The notes under the pieces: model-generated
The model's database searches: none
What the model saw: the letters and a program-made list of their open reading frames with translations, nothing else
What the model was told of the DNA's origin: nothing
Assembly: GCF_020536995.1 (NCBI RefSeq)
Contig: NC_068357.1
Location: 125,552,268-125,616,267 of the forward strand
DNA from: Dreissena polymorpha
Taxonomy: Eukaryota; Mollusca; Bivalvia; Myida; Dreissenidae
Direction of reading: 5' to 3'
Length of the DNA stretch: 64,000 bases
Shown here: positions 1-11,509 of the stretch, one piece after another
Layout: each line of letters opens with the position of its first letter
Position numbering within the stretch: position 1 is the first letter of the stretch
Program-made: the position numbers and the translations under genes

Positions 1-2210
1 TTTCACCATATACATTGCGATAATCATTAACGGTTATATTTGTAAATGTACGGATTTCAATAAGACTTCGAGTTGTATATATATATTGACTATAAGCAAT
101 ACGCCTCTTATTTGAACGATTAAATACATTATAAGTAACAGAAAATATGTGAAGCCCCTACTTAATAATAATGATAATTACACAGTGTCAAAATTTAACA
201 TGTGGTTGTATTTTGTCTTGCAATAAAGGGACACTATTAGAATGATTTTGCACGTATTTGCACAAATTGAAGATGACAATTTGTACTCTGTCTGCTCGTA
301 TCGTACATGTACATTGCACCATCAAAACCCTATTGGAATATGATATATGTTAATTATTTACAAATGTTATATACATACTTACTTTGCTCATTTAATATTC
401 CTATTGGTACTAACAATTTAACTTTATTTTGCCAACCACTACATGATTCTGTGTGTTTGCAGACAGTTTGATTCACACAATCCTAAATTGTTTTATTATA
501 ATTGAATTCAGCCTGTGTCTTAATCACATCGTAAATATATTTTATGATTCGACATATTTTAAAATTGTACAAATTGTGACCTTTATCGTCGAAACAATAT
601 TGTTCAAACATGTTATAACGTGAATTGCATATGTAAAACGTAACCATTTTCATTTTCATTTCGTTACAGGCCAAATTATTGTAACGGTTGCAAGAGAGAT
701 TGGTACAATAGCAATGGTGTAAAAACAGTTTGTTTAAAAGAAGGACTTATTTACATCCAGGATTGATTTGACTGAATCACCCATTCCGCTACAAAAACTT
801 CGAATACACGGAATATCGACAGCAGCATTATAAAGTACGTATACTGGAGATAAATCAATAAAGTTAGTTGTAAGTTAATAACGTTTTCTTTTTTCACTGT
901 TGACTATTATGTAAAAATAATATGCAGCAAATATTAGGTAGATCTACCAATCAAGCGCGTTTTGTCAATCGTGTGTAACATATCATAAACATGTTTGTAT
1001 GTACATTTATGCATTACACTCCGCATACGTTCATAGAGACAATTACAGGTTTACAAGTTTCATTGTTAAATTTGATGGTGCAATCATTACTGTCACGTGC
1101 TTATATTAAGAGATTTTAGTTGATTGAGTTTTAAGTCACAAAGGATCTTAATATGCACTGGGAAACTGATGAAAAAATGTTTTATAAATTATTGTTTTAT
1201 TTCTTTTAGTTCTCGAGCTTGACTTTCAACTGTCTCAGTTATAAGCATGTTTGCTCTAGGAATCTAGTTTAACAAATCTAAACGAATATACACAAATGTT
1301 TAGTTTAGCAAAAATATCTAAATTGTTCCCATTTTTAACAATCAGTTAGTGGTTATGTTTACCTCACCGTTTATAATTGAAATACAGTCAAGTTACCATT
1401 ACCGGATCAGTAGCGTAATTAAGTTTTTCTGGTGAAAAGTAATTCATGTTTTGATACTTATGTAAACCAGTTTGATTAAATATTACTTTTGCCTTACTGG
1501 TTCAGCGCATAGTCTTATTTTTAAACACAGGCAAAATGTATTTGTGATACCTTTTTTCGCCGCAGAATTCATGCATTAACGGATCAGTTGTAGATGATCA
1601 CGTGACTGAAACCACTCAGAGGGGCATCTTACACGCTATTTGAACTGTCGAAACATGAAATGGGTTGTTTACAATGACCAAGTTAAATTGCCAGTTATAA
1701 ATTATATTAATTTGTTTTGTTATTAATTGTTTTCGATATGTGATCTTGCATCCACACTTTACGCATGGTGTTCTTGTGTGAATTATCTGTTAAAAATCCT
1801 AAAAAGATCGAAAATATATGGGCATCTTATAAACCATGTTAATTGCCAGAATCATATCTAATCATCGATATTGAACATGGAAAATAACTATTTATCGCGA
1901 TAAGCAGTCTTGAACATCAAAGTATACCGCTATGGGTAATGATCCGGTAATGGAAAATTGGACGATTGGGAAAACTATATAATTAACACATTTATTTGAG
2001 TACAAAACATGCCATCGTTTATAATTTTAAACTTGGACAGTGAATTTTTATACTGTTATGCAATCCCTTTCGTTGTTATTATGTCACATTAAACAAAAAA
2101 AACGCATACAGTTTGTTGTGTTGGTTTTGTATACGTATGTTGCATTAAGCACACCGTTTCTGTTAACGATGTAATGTTTATCATATTCTAAGCATAGAAA
2201 GATAAAATTG
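1..2210. other. AT-rich intergenic DNA, nothing recognised
   Basis: About 2.2 kb of AT-rich DNA with no convincing exon, RNA gene or repeat structure on either strand. The only longer reading frame (483-674, minus) is low-complexity Lys/Asn/Tyr-rich and has no exon signals or family resemblance. Confidence 0.6.
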
Positions 2211-2214
2211 TAGT

Positions 2215-2340
2215 TCCTTAAATACCACTTCATTCACTTCTTATATATCAACAATATACTCCCATGAGCAAAAAAAGACTTAAATAGTTTTCAATACATT
2301 TTCTGTATTTGGTAAAGCATCTGGACAATCTACTGTCTGC
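2215..2340 (-). repeat. B2 repeat: outer 3' end of the tyrosine-recombinase retroelement
   Basis: About 125 bp beginning 'ttccttaaataccacttc' and running to the 'catctggacaatctactg' region. It matches 2728-2850 at roughly 80% by eye. Similarity continues loosely inward. Confidence 0.8.
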
Positions 2341-2552
2341 ATCAAACACGATAATAATGATATAATAATTAAACACATACATATGAATACAATTAATGTT
2401 ATCAACATGAAAAACAATCATGCATACACATATACAAAATCCACCTTTTTGTTTAACATCTCTATATAAACCAATACCTTATTAATTTATTAATATCAAA
2501 AATGTATTCAAACTGCAATAGTAATTAAAATACAAAAATGAAAAAAAAAATT

Positions 2553-2725
2553 AACTTTAACTGTGTCTTTACAGTTTGACTGTCTTAAGCTGAATGACGA
2601 AAAACCGCCAAACACACTCAATTTCCTCGTGCACACTTTTAGTGCGACCGGTAAAGCGTTCATTACATTGCATTATGGGAAAATAATTTTCTTCTAATTC
2701 GTAAACTCAAACGACGAAAATTATA
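2553..2725 (-). repeat. A2 repeat of the split direct repeats
   Basis: About 170 bp matching 6941-7105. Both contain 'atgacgaaaaaccgccaaac', then 'tttcctcgtgcacacttt', then 'gcattatgggaaaataa', in the same orientation and spacing. Its outer edge abuts B1. Confidence 0.85.
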
Positions 2726-2727
2726 TT

Positions 2728-2850
2728 TCATTAAATACCACTTTAGTCACTTCTGATATATCAACAATGTACTACCATAAACAATACAAGACTTATATAC
2801 TTTTCAATAAATTTTCTGTATTTGGTAAAACATCTGGACAGTCTATTGAA
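2728..2850 (-). repeat. B1 repeat, fused to A2
   Basis: Direct copy of the B2 repeat at 2215-2340, including 'ttttctgtatttggtaaa' and 'catctggaca'. It lies directly next to A2, as expected for split direct repeats. Confidence 0.82.
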
Positions 2851-3012
2851 CAAAAAGAAAGGGACATTGTTATGATAATAATCAAAAAAATAATTAAGAA
2901 AACAACTATATATCAATACATAACCAAGTCATGGTAAATATACGTATAAGTACAGCCTCAGACTTAAAGACACAGACAAGCGTTCATGAACATTATCTTT
3001 TATATAACCATC

Positions 3013-3864
3013 TTAGGCACTGTCGCTAACCCATCGTCCATGTCTTTTAAAAAGTCTGTCTTTAATACCATTATTTGCTGCAACAGTAGCACCTTCTGAT
3101 CGAAGCGAATGCAAACAATATCTAGAAACATCCTTCACATGAGGCTTTTTAGCTTCGAGAAGAAGCTCTATTAGATATGTATAAGACATCTTTATGTTTA
3201 TAACACTGTAACCTTGATTAGTCAAACATCAACGAGACATAACTTTGTGTTCGTTTTTGCAATCATAACCCAAGAACCGTCTCGATATATGTCTTACTTC
3301 CCTCTATAAATATAGCCATGTAAGAATCGTGAAAATTATATCACGAACGTAAATATTCAATAATGCCGAACTTCTAAAAAAAAACAGAAAACGCTTCCAA
3401 AATGCACATACATATGCTGACTTTTTATATTGCCAACTACATTTAAACAACCATAAACTTTATTTAATATACTGATAGAATTGTTCTGGCAGATTCCAAA
3501 ATATTAACAGTTAATTTTGACCGCGTTGTAGAATCTAAACCGAACATTTCATGAAACCATTGTGTCGAATAGAAAGCTACAATAACAGGAGATGGCGCAT
3601 TACATGTTTGAATCAAAGACGCCAAATAAATAGCAACCATTGGAGTCTTAGCGGGTAAAGTGTCCCCACTCCCCAACCCATTACACAACATACTGAAAAC
3701 GCATGAAAGCACCGTGATATTTTGTGTCCGTGCTTTGAGCGCGCGACTGGCGTAGAAAGTCTGGGAGCAGAGACATGTTCTCCGCTAACACATCCGTAAG
3801 GAGCTAACCTTGTCCCTGTGAATCTGCAAAAACAAACGTGAACAAATTGTCTTAATAAAAACAA
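3013..3864 (-). pseudogene. Tyrosine recombinase region of the retroelement fossil
   Basis: Two adjacent minus-strand stretches. The inner one (3464-3712) looks like the N-terminal SAM-like domain, with 'AKTPMVAIYLASLIQ' followed by a 'WFHEMFGL' segment. The other (3013-3225) looks like the catalytic C-terminal part, with 'LHSLRSEGATVAANNGI' and 'LFKRHGRW', the HxxR box and following region of DIRS/Ngaro recombinases. In the family this enzyme integrates a circular cDNA. The copy is broken. Confidence 0.8.
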
Positions 3865-4139
3865 CCATACAGATATGAATTATAAACACATCCATATCAA
3901 ATGTTTCTATAAACTGTTAAATGTCACAAATAAACAAATAATATATATCAATACAGATAATATTTAACAACTGTCTAACCACTATAAAACATACATTCTA
4001 GTGTATCGTTCATAGGATATATTAAAGACAATTATTGCCAATACTTTTGGTTCAATAATCTGTAGTTACTATAATTAAATTGTTTAAGCAGCACTGCTAT
4101 TTGACTGTCATATGACCTCACTTATACAATACAAACAAA

Positions 4140-4315
4140 CTTTTTCGTGTCACTCCTGCGATACCGCAATTGCAATTACCAAGTATTGGCGATACCGCTT
4201 TCTACATCAAATGTTTAAAGCAAATTAAACCATGACTGTCATTCTTGCGATACCGCAATGACAATCATCAAATATTGGCGATACCGCCTTCTACATAAAA
4301 TGTTTAAAGCAAATA
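4140..4315. repeat. Imperfect tandem duplication (~110 bp unit)
   Basis: Two adjacent copies of a unit containing 'tgcgataccgcaat', then 'attggcgataccgc', then 'aaatgtttaaagcaaa'. It lies inside the retroelement fossil, between the recombinase and RNase H regions, and probably arose after insertion. Confidence 0.7.
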
Positions 4316-4465
4316 ATAAAATGATAGCATAACACAATATACAGGTGATACCATCTTTTAGATGTTCGTGTCTATGTACGAAAATAAGTCTTGAACGCAA
4401 TCATTGGAAATTTCGATTCCGTATTTCCAAACATTCCTTTTCCATTGTTGCACTTAACGAAAACT

Positions 4466-4650
4466 GGTCGCCGTGGTGTAATGGATATGGGGTCCGCCTA
4501 GCGACCGGGAGGTCACGGGTTCCATCCTCACCGTGGGAGCGTTCTTTAGATCTCCCCCAAAGACACCAAGTACTGGTTCTAGACCCAGGAAACGGACTCG
4601 AGAGCGTTTATATAAGCCTTAGGCTTTCGATGCATTCGAGCTAAAATAAA
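4466..4650 (+). mobile_element. tRNA-derived SINE
   Basis: The head looks like a tRNA with an A box ('tggtgtaatgg') and a B box ('gggttccatcc'). It is followed by a central block 'caccaagtactggttct' and 'cccaggaaacggactcga', then a short tail. The same head and central block recur at 39715-39900, so this is an interspersed family rather than a tRNA gene. The central block recalls the conserved domains of metazoan SINE superfamilies such as MetaSINEs (from memory, unverified). It is inserted in the retroelement fossil and is therefore younger than it. Confidence 0.8.
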
Positions 4651-4699
4651 TTGGTTTAAACTATCGAAAACTGGTTTTTAGATGACAAATCAAACCAAT

Positions 4700-6255
4700 C
4701 AACACTTTTATCGTACACAATAAAGACCAATAAAGTGAGGATTTCCAACAAGGACACACCAGTATACAAATTGCTCTGTCATAAGCCATTTCCTTAATAA
4801 CTCTGTTAATAACAGCTACGGGAGGAAGAAATAAACCAAATTTAGTTCCACAATCTTCTGAAAATGCATCAACCTCCGAACAAGAAGGGTTCCAAACCTA
4901 GAGTAAAACTGTAGTTGTTAAGCGTTGTAATATGACGAAAACCAATTTTTATACAAATATGAAAAATACCATATGCAACGTCTCGCAAATCCCTTTCCAC
5001 CGATCCCTTTTAGCGATTGATTTAACTCCTTGATTATCAGTTCACCATGTCACTTAATGATGGCTTAGAAATGCCCTAACGACAAAAGCACTCTGTACAC
5101 AGCAACTAATTCCCGCCAAGTGGAAGATTTTGTACATTTGTCATTCGACAAAAGACCATGGGAAACCCCATTTGCCGTCTTGACTTCATATCCCGCATAA
5201 CCGACGGCTCCAGCGCCTTAGAACACTATCTTAGTACATGCACTTGATTGCCCAAATCGCTTCTCATTCAAAAGAGGTAAATAATGCTGCCAAAACATCA
5301 ATTGATCTCTACTCTCACTACTTAAGTAAATGAATGAATCCCAATGACGTACATTTACAATGTCTGAACTTAAATATCTAGTCATTATTTGACTTACATC
5401 TCCTATAGACATGGAAATCAACTCCCCAATTGTACTTGCAACTTTTCGGACAGGAATTATCGTGTTTCTACCATTGGCATTAGCTCCGATATGTTTGAAC
5501 GAGCTTTAATCAAAAGTCGATCTGGTATAGAAAAGTGCCAACAAAAGTGTTAGAACGTCACCCCAACACTCTATTTTTTGCACTGGATCCCAAATACACT
5601 TGTTCACATATGGAATAAAACCAGAATTTAATATATCCGATTGTATGTGAAGGCCTTATACCTAAGCTCTTTCATAAATGTCACCGCATCCGAGACATTT
5701 TAACAAGCGCTCCCTCACCTCGCTACTTGTGACCAATGGTCGAAATGGTTAAGTAAATATACAGCAAGCAGACGATTATCCAAAAGGCAAAACCAAAAAC
5801 TTATAGTACACAGGGTTACGTCCCTTGTCAAACGAGGAACATCCCAAATATTTCGTACGAAACATGTAAATCTGAATAAAATTGAAGGCACTTGTCAAAT
5901 CAAATTGTATCATAAAGGAATCGTTCTTAATAAAATCCAAACCAATTTTAATATCTTCATACTTAACTGACTGCTTCTATAAATGTTTGTTAACCTTTCT
6001 TAAATCCATTATCAGACATTTTTTGCCGTTACTATGAACCGAAACGGTTAACTGATTAACTACAAATGGGGCCTCGATGCATTTTTTAAGTAAACACCTA
6101 TCTAACAAATCATTTAAAGCTTCACGAACAAAATTAGATTCTAAAAGAGCAGACTTATTATTCTTACAAAACATTTTGTTAGGCTCTGTATACATTGACA
6201 GTTTATAACAATTTTGTAAAACGTCTATAACGAAATCGTTTGCACCCAATTTCAC
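4700..6255 (-). pseudogene. Reverse transcriptase / RNase H region of the retroelement fossil
   Basis: The segment at 5977-6255 resembles the start of a DIRS-group reverse transcriptase, ending in 'KKCLIMDLRKVNKHL', where related elements have the conserved 'LILDLRxVNxHL'. The segment at 5218-5421 resembles RNase H-side sequence ('DVSQIMTRYLSSDI', 'SRDQLMFWQHYLPLLNEK'). The order agrees with gag, RT/RH, recombinase. It is broken in several places and non-functional. Confidence 0.78.
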
Positions 6256-6336
6256 GCTAATGACTCAGATGATTCTTTACTCTACTCTTGACTATTATTT
6301 CTTTTTGACCTTGCTCATATTCATAAAAGTCTTGAG

Positions 6337-7004
6337 TTAACAATTAATAATTATACAATTATCTTTAATGGATTTTTCGCCTAGAAACGAGCAGTCAACT
6401 TCTGGCTCTGACATGTTGGCAGTTTCGCCGGAAGTGGTTTGTATCTCCGCATGCAAAGCAGGGGCCTGGGGCAAATGCTCTGGTAAACTCGGAGGACACC
6501 ACGTATCAAGACCCGGATGCAGTTCCATTTCCGACACCGGAAGTGTTCCCGAAATACCCATATGGACGAAAACGACCTCTTTCTAAGCCTACCGTAAGTA
6601 CAATTTGCGTACAAAAACGATTCCCAACGTTGTCGCGCACCTTGCTCTTAGAAGACCGCTGTTTCTTTAGAGCTCTCCCCGTAAGCCTTACGGATTGTTG
6701 TTTCGTCCTCGCTGTCATTAGCAACGGGATTTGTTTCAAACTGCTTCACAGTTACCCATCCTCCCTCCGAACAATCCGCGTTTCTGATAAGTTTGATTCG
6801 TTTGTGAAGTTTTCCTGTCAATTCTTGCAACTGTTCACTGCAATATACCGATTTGGTTTCTTTACTTCGTGAGTCCATAGTTTGTTTTTGTTTATTAAAC
6901 AAGCCAAAAAGTACCACGTGGGTTCGTACCTCACAAACAAACTTTAACTTTGTCTTTACAGTTCGACTGTCTAAACCTGAATGACGAAAAACCGCCAAAC
7001 ACAT
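6337..7004 (-). pseudogene. Gag-like first ORF region of the retroelement fossil
   Basis: The 118-residue stretch at 6648-7004 contains 'LIRNADCSEGGWVTVKQFE' and an acidic 'NDSEDE' patch, which is how the first ORF of DIRS-group elements commonly reads. It sits just inside the A1 repeat. The remainder, to about 6340, is degraded. Confidence 0.65.
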
Positions 7005-7105
7005 TCAATTTCCTCGTGCACACTTTCAAGGCGACCAAGCTTTCATTTCTTTGCATTATGGGAAAATAAATGTTATCTTATTCGTAAACTCGAACGACGA
7101 AAATT
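6941..7105 (-). repeat. A1 repeat: outer 5' end of the tyrosine-recombinase retroelement
   Basis: Direct counterpart of the A2 repeat at 2553-2725 (about 85% alike by eye). It ends in 'aacgacgaaaattat', the same edge found where A2 meets B1. Confidence 0.85.
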
Positions 7106-7107
7106 AT

Positions 7108-8160
7108 TTATCAATTGGCGTATCGTCTGAATAACAAAAAGAGTTAACTCTTTTACGGTTGTGTAAATCGCTCCAGGACAACTTGTTGTGAACACTCACA
7201 TCGCCAATTTGTACTGATTATTGGCTTTTATGTAGATTACAATCATAATTAACTGAAATAATTTAAACGCTACCATTTCAAATAATGTGTAATATGTTAC
7301 AACGTTTTTTCTTTGTTTCAAAAGTGATTAAATAAATTGTGTTACAGTAGCGTCTGCAAAGCAATACTATTGTTCAAACATATGTTGTATATCGCTATAT
7401 ATATGTCCGATTGATTGAACACAATTAAACTATTGAACACTTGGTACGTTGCAAAAACTTAATATTAAAGCGAATTTACATGCACAGTATTTCAATCAGC
7501 AAACGCATTATTATGTATTATAAATACAATGTATATCAACTTTCACATAAGTGGACAAGTCGCTGTCGTTGCGTAATAGTTAGTGCGATTGACTAACACA
7601 CAGACGAACTGGGACATAACCCTCAAACGGGCATTTTTCTTTTATACAATATATGTGATTTTATATCTCTGTATCGATCTGTACAAACGATACATTGTAG
7701 CATCGAAAAACAGTAACTTAATAGAGATATCGCAACAATATTAACAAAATACCTGCTGATTGATGTATTTTTCTTGCAGAATGCCTTTAAAATGTGCGTT
7801 TTATTTGGCAAAACTAAATTGCATCAGCACGCCTGGTCAATAAACATGTCCCGAATACTTGAAAAATATCAAGAAAGACACAACAAAATACCTATTTATG
7901 CATGGTAAGGTTTCCTTCTATGGCTGGAAGATTGTTTTATGTTTTTGACAATATATTCTTGGTTTAAAAAAAACTATTTGTATTCAGAATTGTCGCAATA
8001 AAACGGCTATTGGAAAAAAATAAATAATTAAACATATATGTCTATTGCAGACCATAAAAAGAGTATGCACTAGACACAGTCAGTAATTTACAACACATCA
8101 CACTTTTAAGTTCTTTGATTTCTTAGAAAACATGTTTAAAAAACGTCATGTGTAACTCGT
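7108..8160. other. AT-rich intergenic DNA, nothing recognised
   Basis: No exon-like reading frame, RNA gene or clear repeat seen. Confidence 0.5.
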
Positions 8161-8164
8161 TACC

Positions 8165-8255
8165 AGCCTGTTTAGTCTGCACAGGCTTATCTGGGACGAT
8201 ACTTTCCGCGTTTATGGAATGTATTGTTTAAAGGAGTTCTCTTTTTTACGCAAAT
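8165..8255. repeat. Fragment of the 'gggacgacactttccgc' MITE family
   Basis: Contains 'agtctgcacaggctta', 'tctgggacgatactttccg' and a decayed tail. Fuller copies of this inverted-repeat family are at 36985-37193 and 56396-56635. Only an inner piece survives here. Confidence 0.6.
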
Positions 8256-10680
8256 AAGCAGATAGACTAACACACAGTTTATTGGGACTTATACGATATA
8301 ATCTTTATATTTACAAATAAACCTAATTTTTGGTCACGTGAATGCGAATAATATCATTACTATTTACAACATAGAAGTCAATTGAAAATACAAAAACAAA
8401 TATACACAATATTTGCTCATAACATGTACATGCACGTTCTATTGAGGGGGTGGTGGAACATACTGAACAGCAAAATAAATGATCGTATTTCTTATAACTA
8501 AAGCCTCTTTGAAATGTTCACATACATTGAAAATTACTCATCTATAACATGAAAAAAATGTGGAATTAATACACAGATGGGTAAAATGTAAATGTTGTAA
8601 AATATACGGCTAATATATATTGTTCTAAATATGTATACAATTATATTCGTATTCTACATTAGTGTCATTTCATCGTTACCAATAACGTTTATTTCATGGA
8701 GTATGTTGCTCTAGGCATATCCGCCAGTATGTATTATAAACAAGTGCGCACAGACTCTTATTTTTCCAAAACAAATATAAACGCATACGTCTAGATGGTA
8801 AGTCGATATATTCTTCATATTCAAAGACGTTGTAAAAACGTTTTACATATCTAATACAGGAATGTTATTTATTGTAATCATACAACTCTTGTTTAAAATT
8901 GTCAACAGGTCTTCATTGGAAGTCTCTAACAAAACGTTTTACTTGTACAACGTTTTACATTTTCAAATACATAACCTAATATATCATTATTTAACATGTT
9001 CTTGATATTTTTGACCAAATTATACATCCTTTATTACAATCGTTAAAAGCTGGCTTATAAACAATTATCACAATATTATTTTCATTTTTTAGAATTTTAA
9101 ACCACTAATGTTTAGCAAACCTGTTTTCAAATAATGGATATATACCTTATTCAATAAACAGCAACATTACATGTATCTATTTTAACCTAAAGCAACTGTT
9201 TTATATGCGTTCAATATCATCTGATTTAATAAAACCCATACTTCTGCGTCATAATATCATATAGAACCCACAAAGGAATCAAACAAATGGCATAACTGAA
9301 GCAAAATGTTATTGAACGAAAACTATGATAAACGAGAAACAGCCCTTACACGCTAGCACATACAAACAAAAGCATTTTGTAAGTATTACGAAAACAAAGT
9401 ACAACGTTACTTGAGATTCGTGGTACGCATTTTAATGGCAACGTTACTATTCAAAAACACTATAACCTAAATGGTTTTTCTACTATACAAACTTCGATCC
9501 AAGTATGACTGGTTCCGACCACGTCTCTGTCGCCATTACATACGATGTGATATTGGTCGATAAAAATATATCCGTAATTTAATATAATAATTGTATTTTA
9601 GTGTCTTCTCTTTCTTTTTTCTTGTAAACAAAAACCAACACGTGCAAATATGTAAAAAAAATCATGAATTTGCACAAACCTAGAAATCCTTCTATATTTG
9701 AAAGATTTTAACGTGAATACAGTGTATACCGCTCCACTATCACGGGTGGATAAAGTGCGAGGGATTTGCTTCTGTACATGGTTTAATTTCATACTTCGCG
9801 GTAAATAACTGGAGTTTATCAGTAACTGGCAACCCCATCATACCACGTTGACCAGGTTTGATGTTATTTAATAGTGTAATATGTAAGCATTGGATGCAAA
9901 CAGATAAATGTTTTATTTTACGTTTGGTGTATATGTTTTTTAAGTATGGAATTAATCTAAACTTTATCGTTAACATCAGCTTGTAGAAACAGCGAGAAAA
10001 CATAATCAAATGCAAAAACACAAGCAACGTATCATTGAGCGGCAATGACACTGACAGTAGTTACCGTCTACAACAATGAGAAACAATTTTGAATTTGTGC
10101 AATGAATACCGTCTGCAATAGACAAGAATGTTAAGCGAAGACGCATGTTTTATTATTTTATCATCTTAAGCATATCATTTAGTTTGGACTATCCCTGGCT
10201 ACCAAAACAAAAAAGCAGTTTAATATGAACAAAACTGGAAATGTAACGATCTTGTACTGTACCAATCAAAAGTTCATATCCCAAATATATGCATGAACAC
10301 TACAAAAAAAGAACACGACCATGAAGTATATGCAAATCGTATATATGTTAAATGATAACTTGTACAATGAGACAAACAATCGGGATAAAACGTTAAAATT
10401 TCGTTATCCGTAAAGCAATGTTTTCATATACATGCAGGAACACACTACTGAGCATGACCTTTCAGATTGCAGTATTAGCAAAATTCATATTTCTTGTCCG
10501 TATTAAATCTTAAGATTTATAAATAATTTATTACATTGTTTTGGAATGCACACTGTTTATTTCCATTTGTGTCATGCATAGTGCAAGTGTTTCCCTATTT
10601 CAAAACGCACGAATTGCCGGTACAGCTACATACAAATAAAGACTCCAAGCAAATAATATAGATATAAATGTATATAATAA
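8256..10680. other. AT-rich intergenic DNA, nothing recognised
   Basis: Reading frames here (for example 9598-10051, minus) lack start context, splice borders or family resemblance. No repeat units seen. Confidence 0.5.
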
Positions 10681-10681
10681 T

Positions 10682-11154
10682 TCATTCGATAAAACACAGA
10701 GGACAGTACACCGTTGAGAGATTCAGTTTCATAAAATAAATGATTGCAAACTCTATATCACCAAGGTAACCAACATCACAAACACCACTGGTAACGACAA
10801 TGTCGCCGTTATTGTTAAATAGGCAAAACCGCGTTTGGCTCGCGATCCATTCGCCCCGCGATACCACCATTCGGGGATGTAACACCGCGAGCAGCTACAG
10901 CGGAAGCATCTACACTTGCACATGTGAATCGCAAGACAACACACAATCAAAATTACAATCGCCAAAGTCGCTGTTACTGGTAATGTGCATGCGACGTACA
11001 CGAACGCGGTTAGCATCATAACTGGATAAATACGTTCGAACAAGAAACAGAAACTTGGTCTATCTGGTGTTGGAAGTGTAAACATGTTCAAATCCTTAAC
11101 CATGGCAGGGCCATAGCCGTAATGTGTTTTCACGAATCCCTTTAATGTCGGCTA
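10682..11154 (-). CDS. Unknown membrane-protein exon (hypothetical)
   Basis: A minus-strand open frame of about 130 codons (Met at 11133, open slightly further upstream). It has a long hydrophobic stretch at about residues 35-70 ('VMMLTAFVYVACTLPV' and 'ATLAIVILIVCCLAIHM'), then a Cys/Arg-rich loop ('CKCRCFRCSCSRC') and a second hydrophobic stretch at the C-terminus ('VVFVMLVTLVI'). This suggests two or three membrane helices around a Cys-rich cytoplasmic turn. The 'gacattaaag' just upstream could be a 3' splice site, making this an internal or last exon. Family not recognised. The neighbouring minus-strand frame at 11201-11506 could belong to the same gene. Confidence 0.4.
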
Positions 11155-11200
11155 GTAGGTATCTTTCTAGAATTATCCAGTCCGTTGGGTCATTGAAGGT

Positions 11201-11506
11201 TCATCGTTGCTTTTGCTGCATCAAATACCTACGAACGTCATCATCAACGTCATTTTTGTGCTTCCCATGAATATTGCAAAACTGTTCTGAATTTTTTATT
11301 GCTGTGCCCATCACACACGATACATTTAAGTTTTGATTTATTATTTGATCACACTTTACCATATCGTCCGTAAAGGTGTCAACTGGCACTACAATAGATG
11401 GACAAGTCATGTTCTTGTCTGCACCAGCAGCTGTAATTGTAGCCTGTGGTAAATATGTTGATGAACACATCGGTTGAATCAGATGAAGAGAGTCATTAGC
11501 TGCCAT
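11201..11506 (-). CDS. Unknown small ORF (hypothetical, possible first exon)
   Basis: A 101-residue frame starting MAANDSLHLIQPMCSS. It is polar with scattered Cys residues and no evident signal peptide or domain. Codon content is less AT-biased than the surrounding DNA, which favours real coding sequence. It lies about 70 bp upstream of the membrane-protein frame on the same strand, so it could be the N-terminal part of one spliced gene. Function unknown. Confidence 0.35.
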   Translation of the reverse strand: MAANDSLHLIQPMCSSTYLPQATITAAGADKNMTCPSIVVPVDTFTDDMVKCDQIINQNLNVSCVMGTAIKNSEQFCNIHGKHKNDVDDDVRRYLMQQKQR

Positions 11507-11509
11507 GTC

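Larger units (their letters stand above)
2213..7107 (-). mobile_element. Decayed tyrosine-recombinase retroelement (PAT/Ngaro/DIRS kin)
   Basis: A retroelement fossil reading right to left. It carries a gag-like segment (about 6.4-7.0 kb), reverse transcriptase with RNase H (about 4.7-6.25 kb) and a tyrosine recombinase (about 3.0-3.86 kb). It is bounded by split direct repeats in the order A1 (6941-7105), genes, B1 (2728-2850), A2 (2553-2725), B2 (2215-2340). That A1...B1-A2...B2 arrangement is diagnostic of PAT and Ngaro-type elements rather than LTR or inverted-terminal DIRS1 elements. The internal B1/A2 junction matches the join expected between the two outer ends, as in circular replication intermediates of this group. 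It is broken by many changes and hosts a SINE at 4466-4650, so it is an old copy. PAT versus Ngaro cannot be settled because I did not find a methyltransferase region. Confidence 0.82.

Noticed and set aside
4466-4650. Functional tRNA gene
   Set aside because: A and B boxes are present, but the cloverleaf stems do not pair well and the same head plus central block recurs at 39715. It is a SINE.
6368-6872. Plus-strand genes at 6.4-6.9 kb
   Set aside because: These frames are the antisense of the gag-like region of the retroelement fossil.
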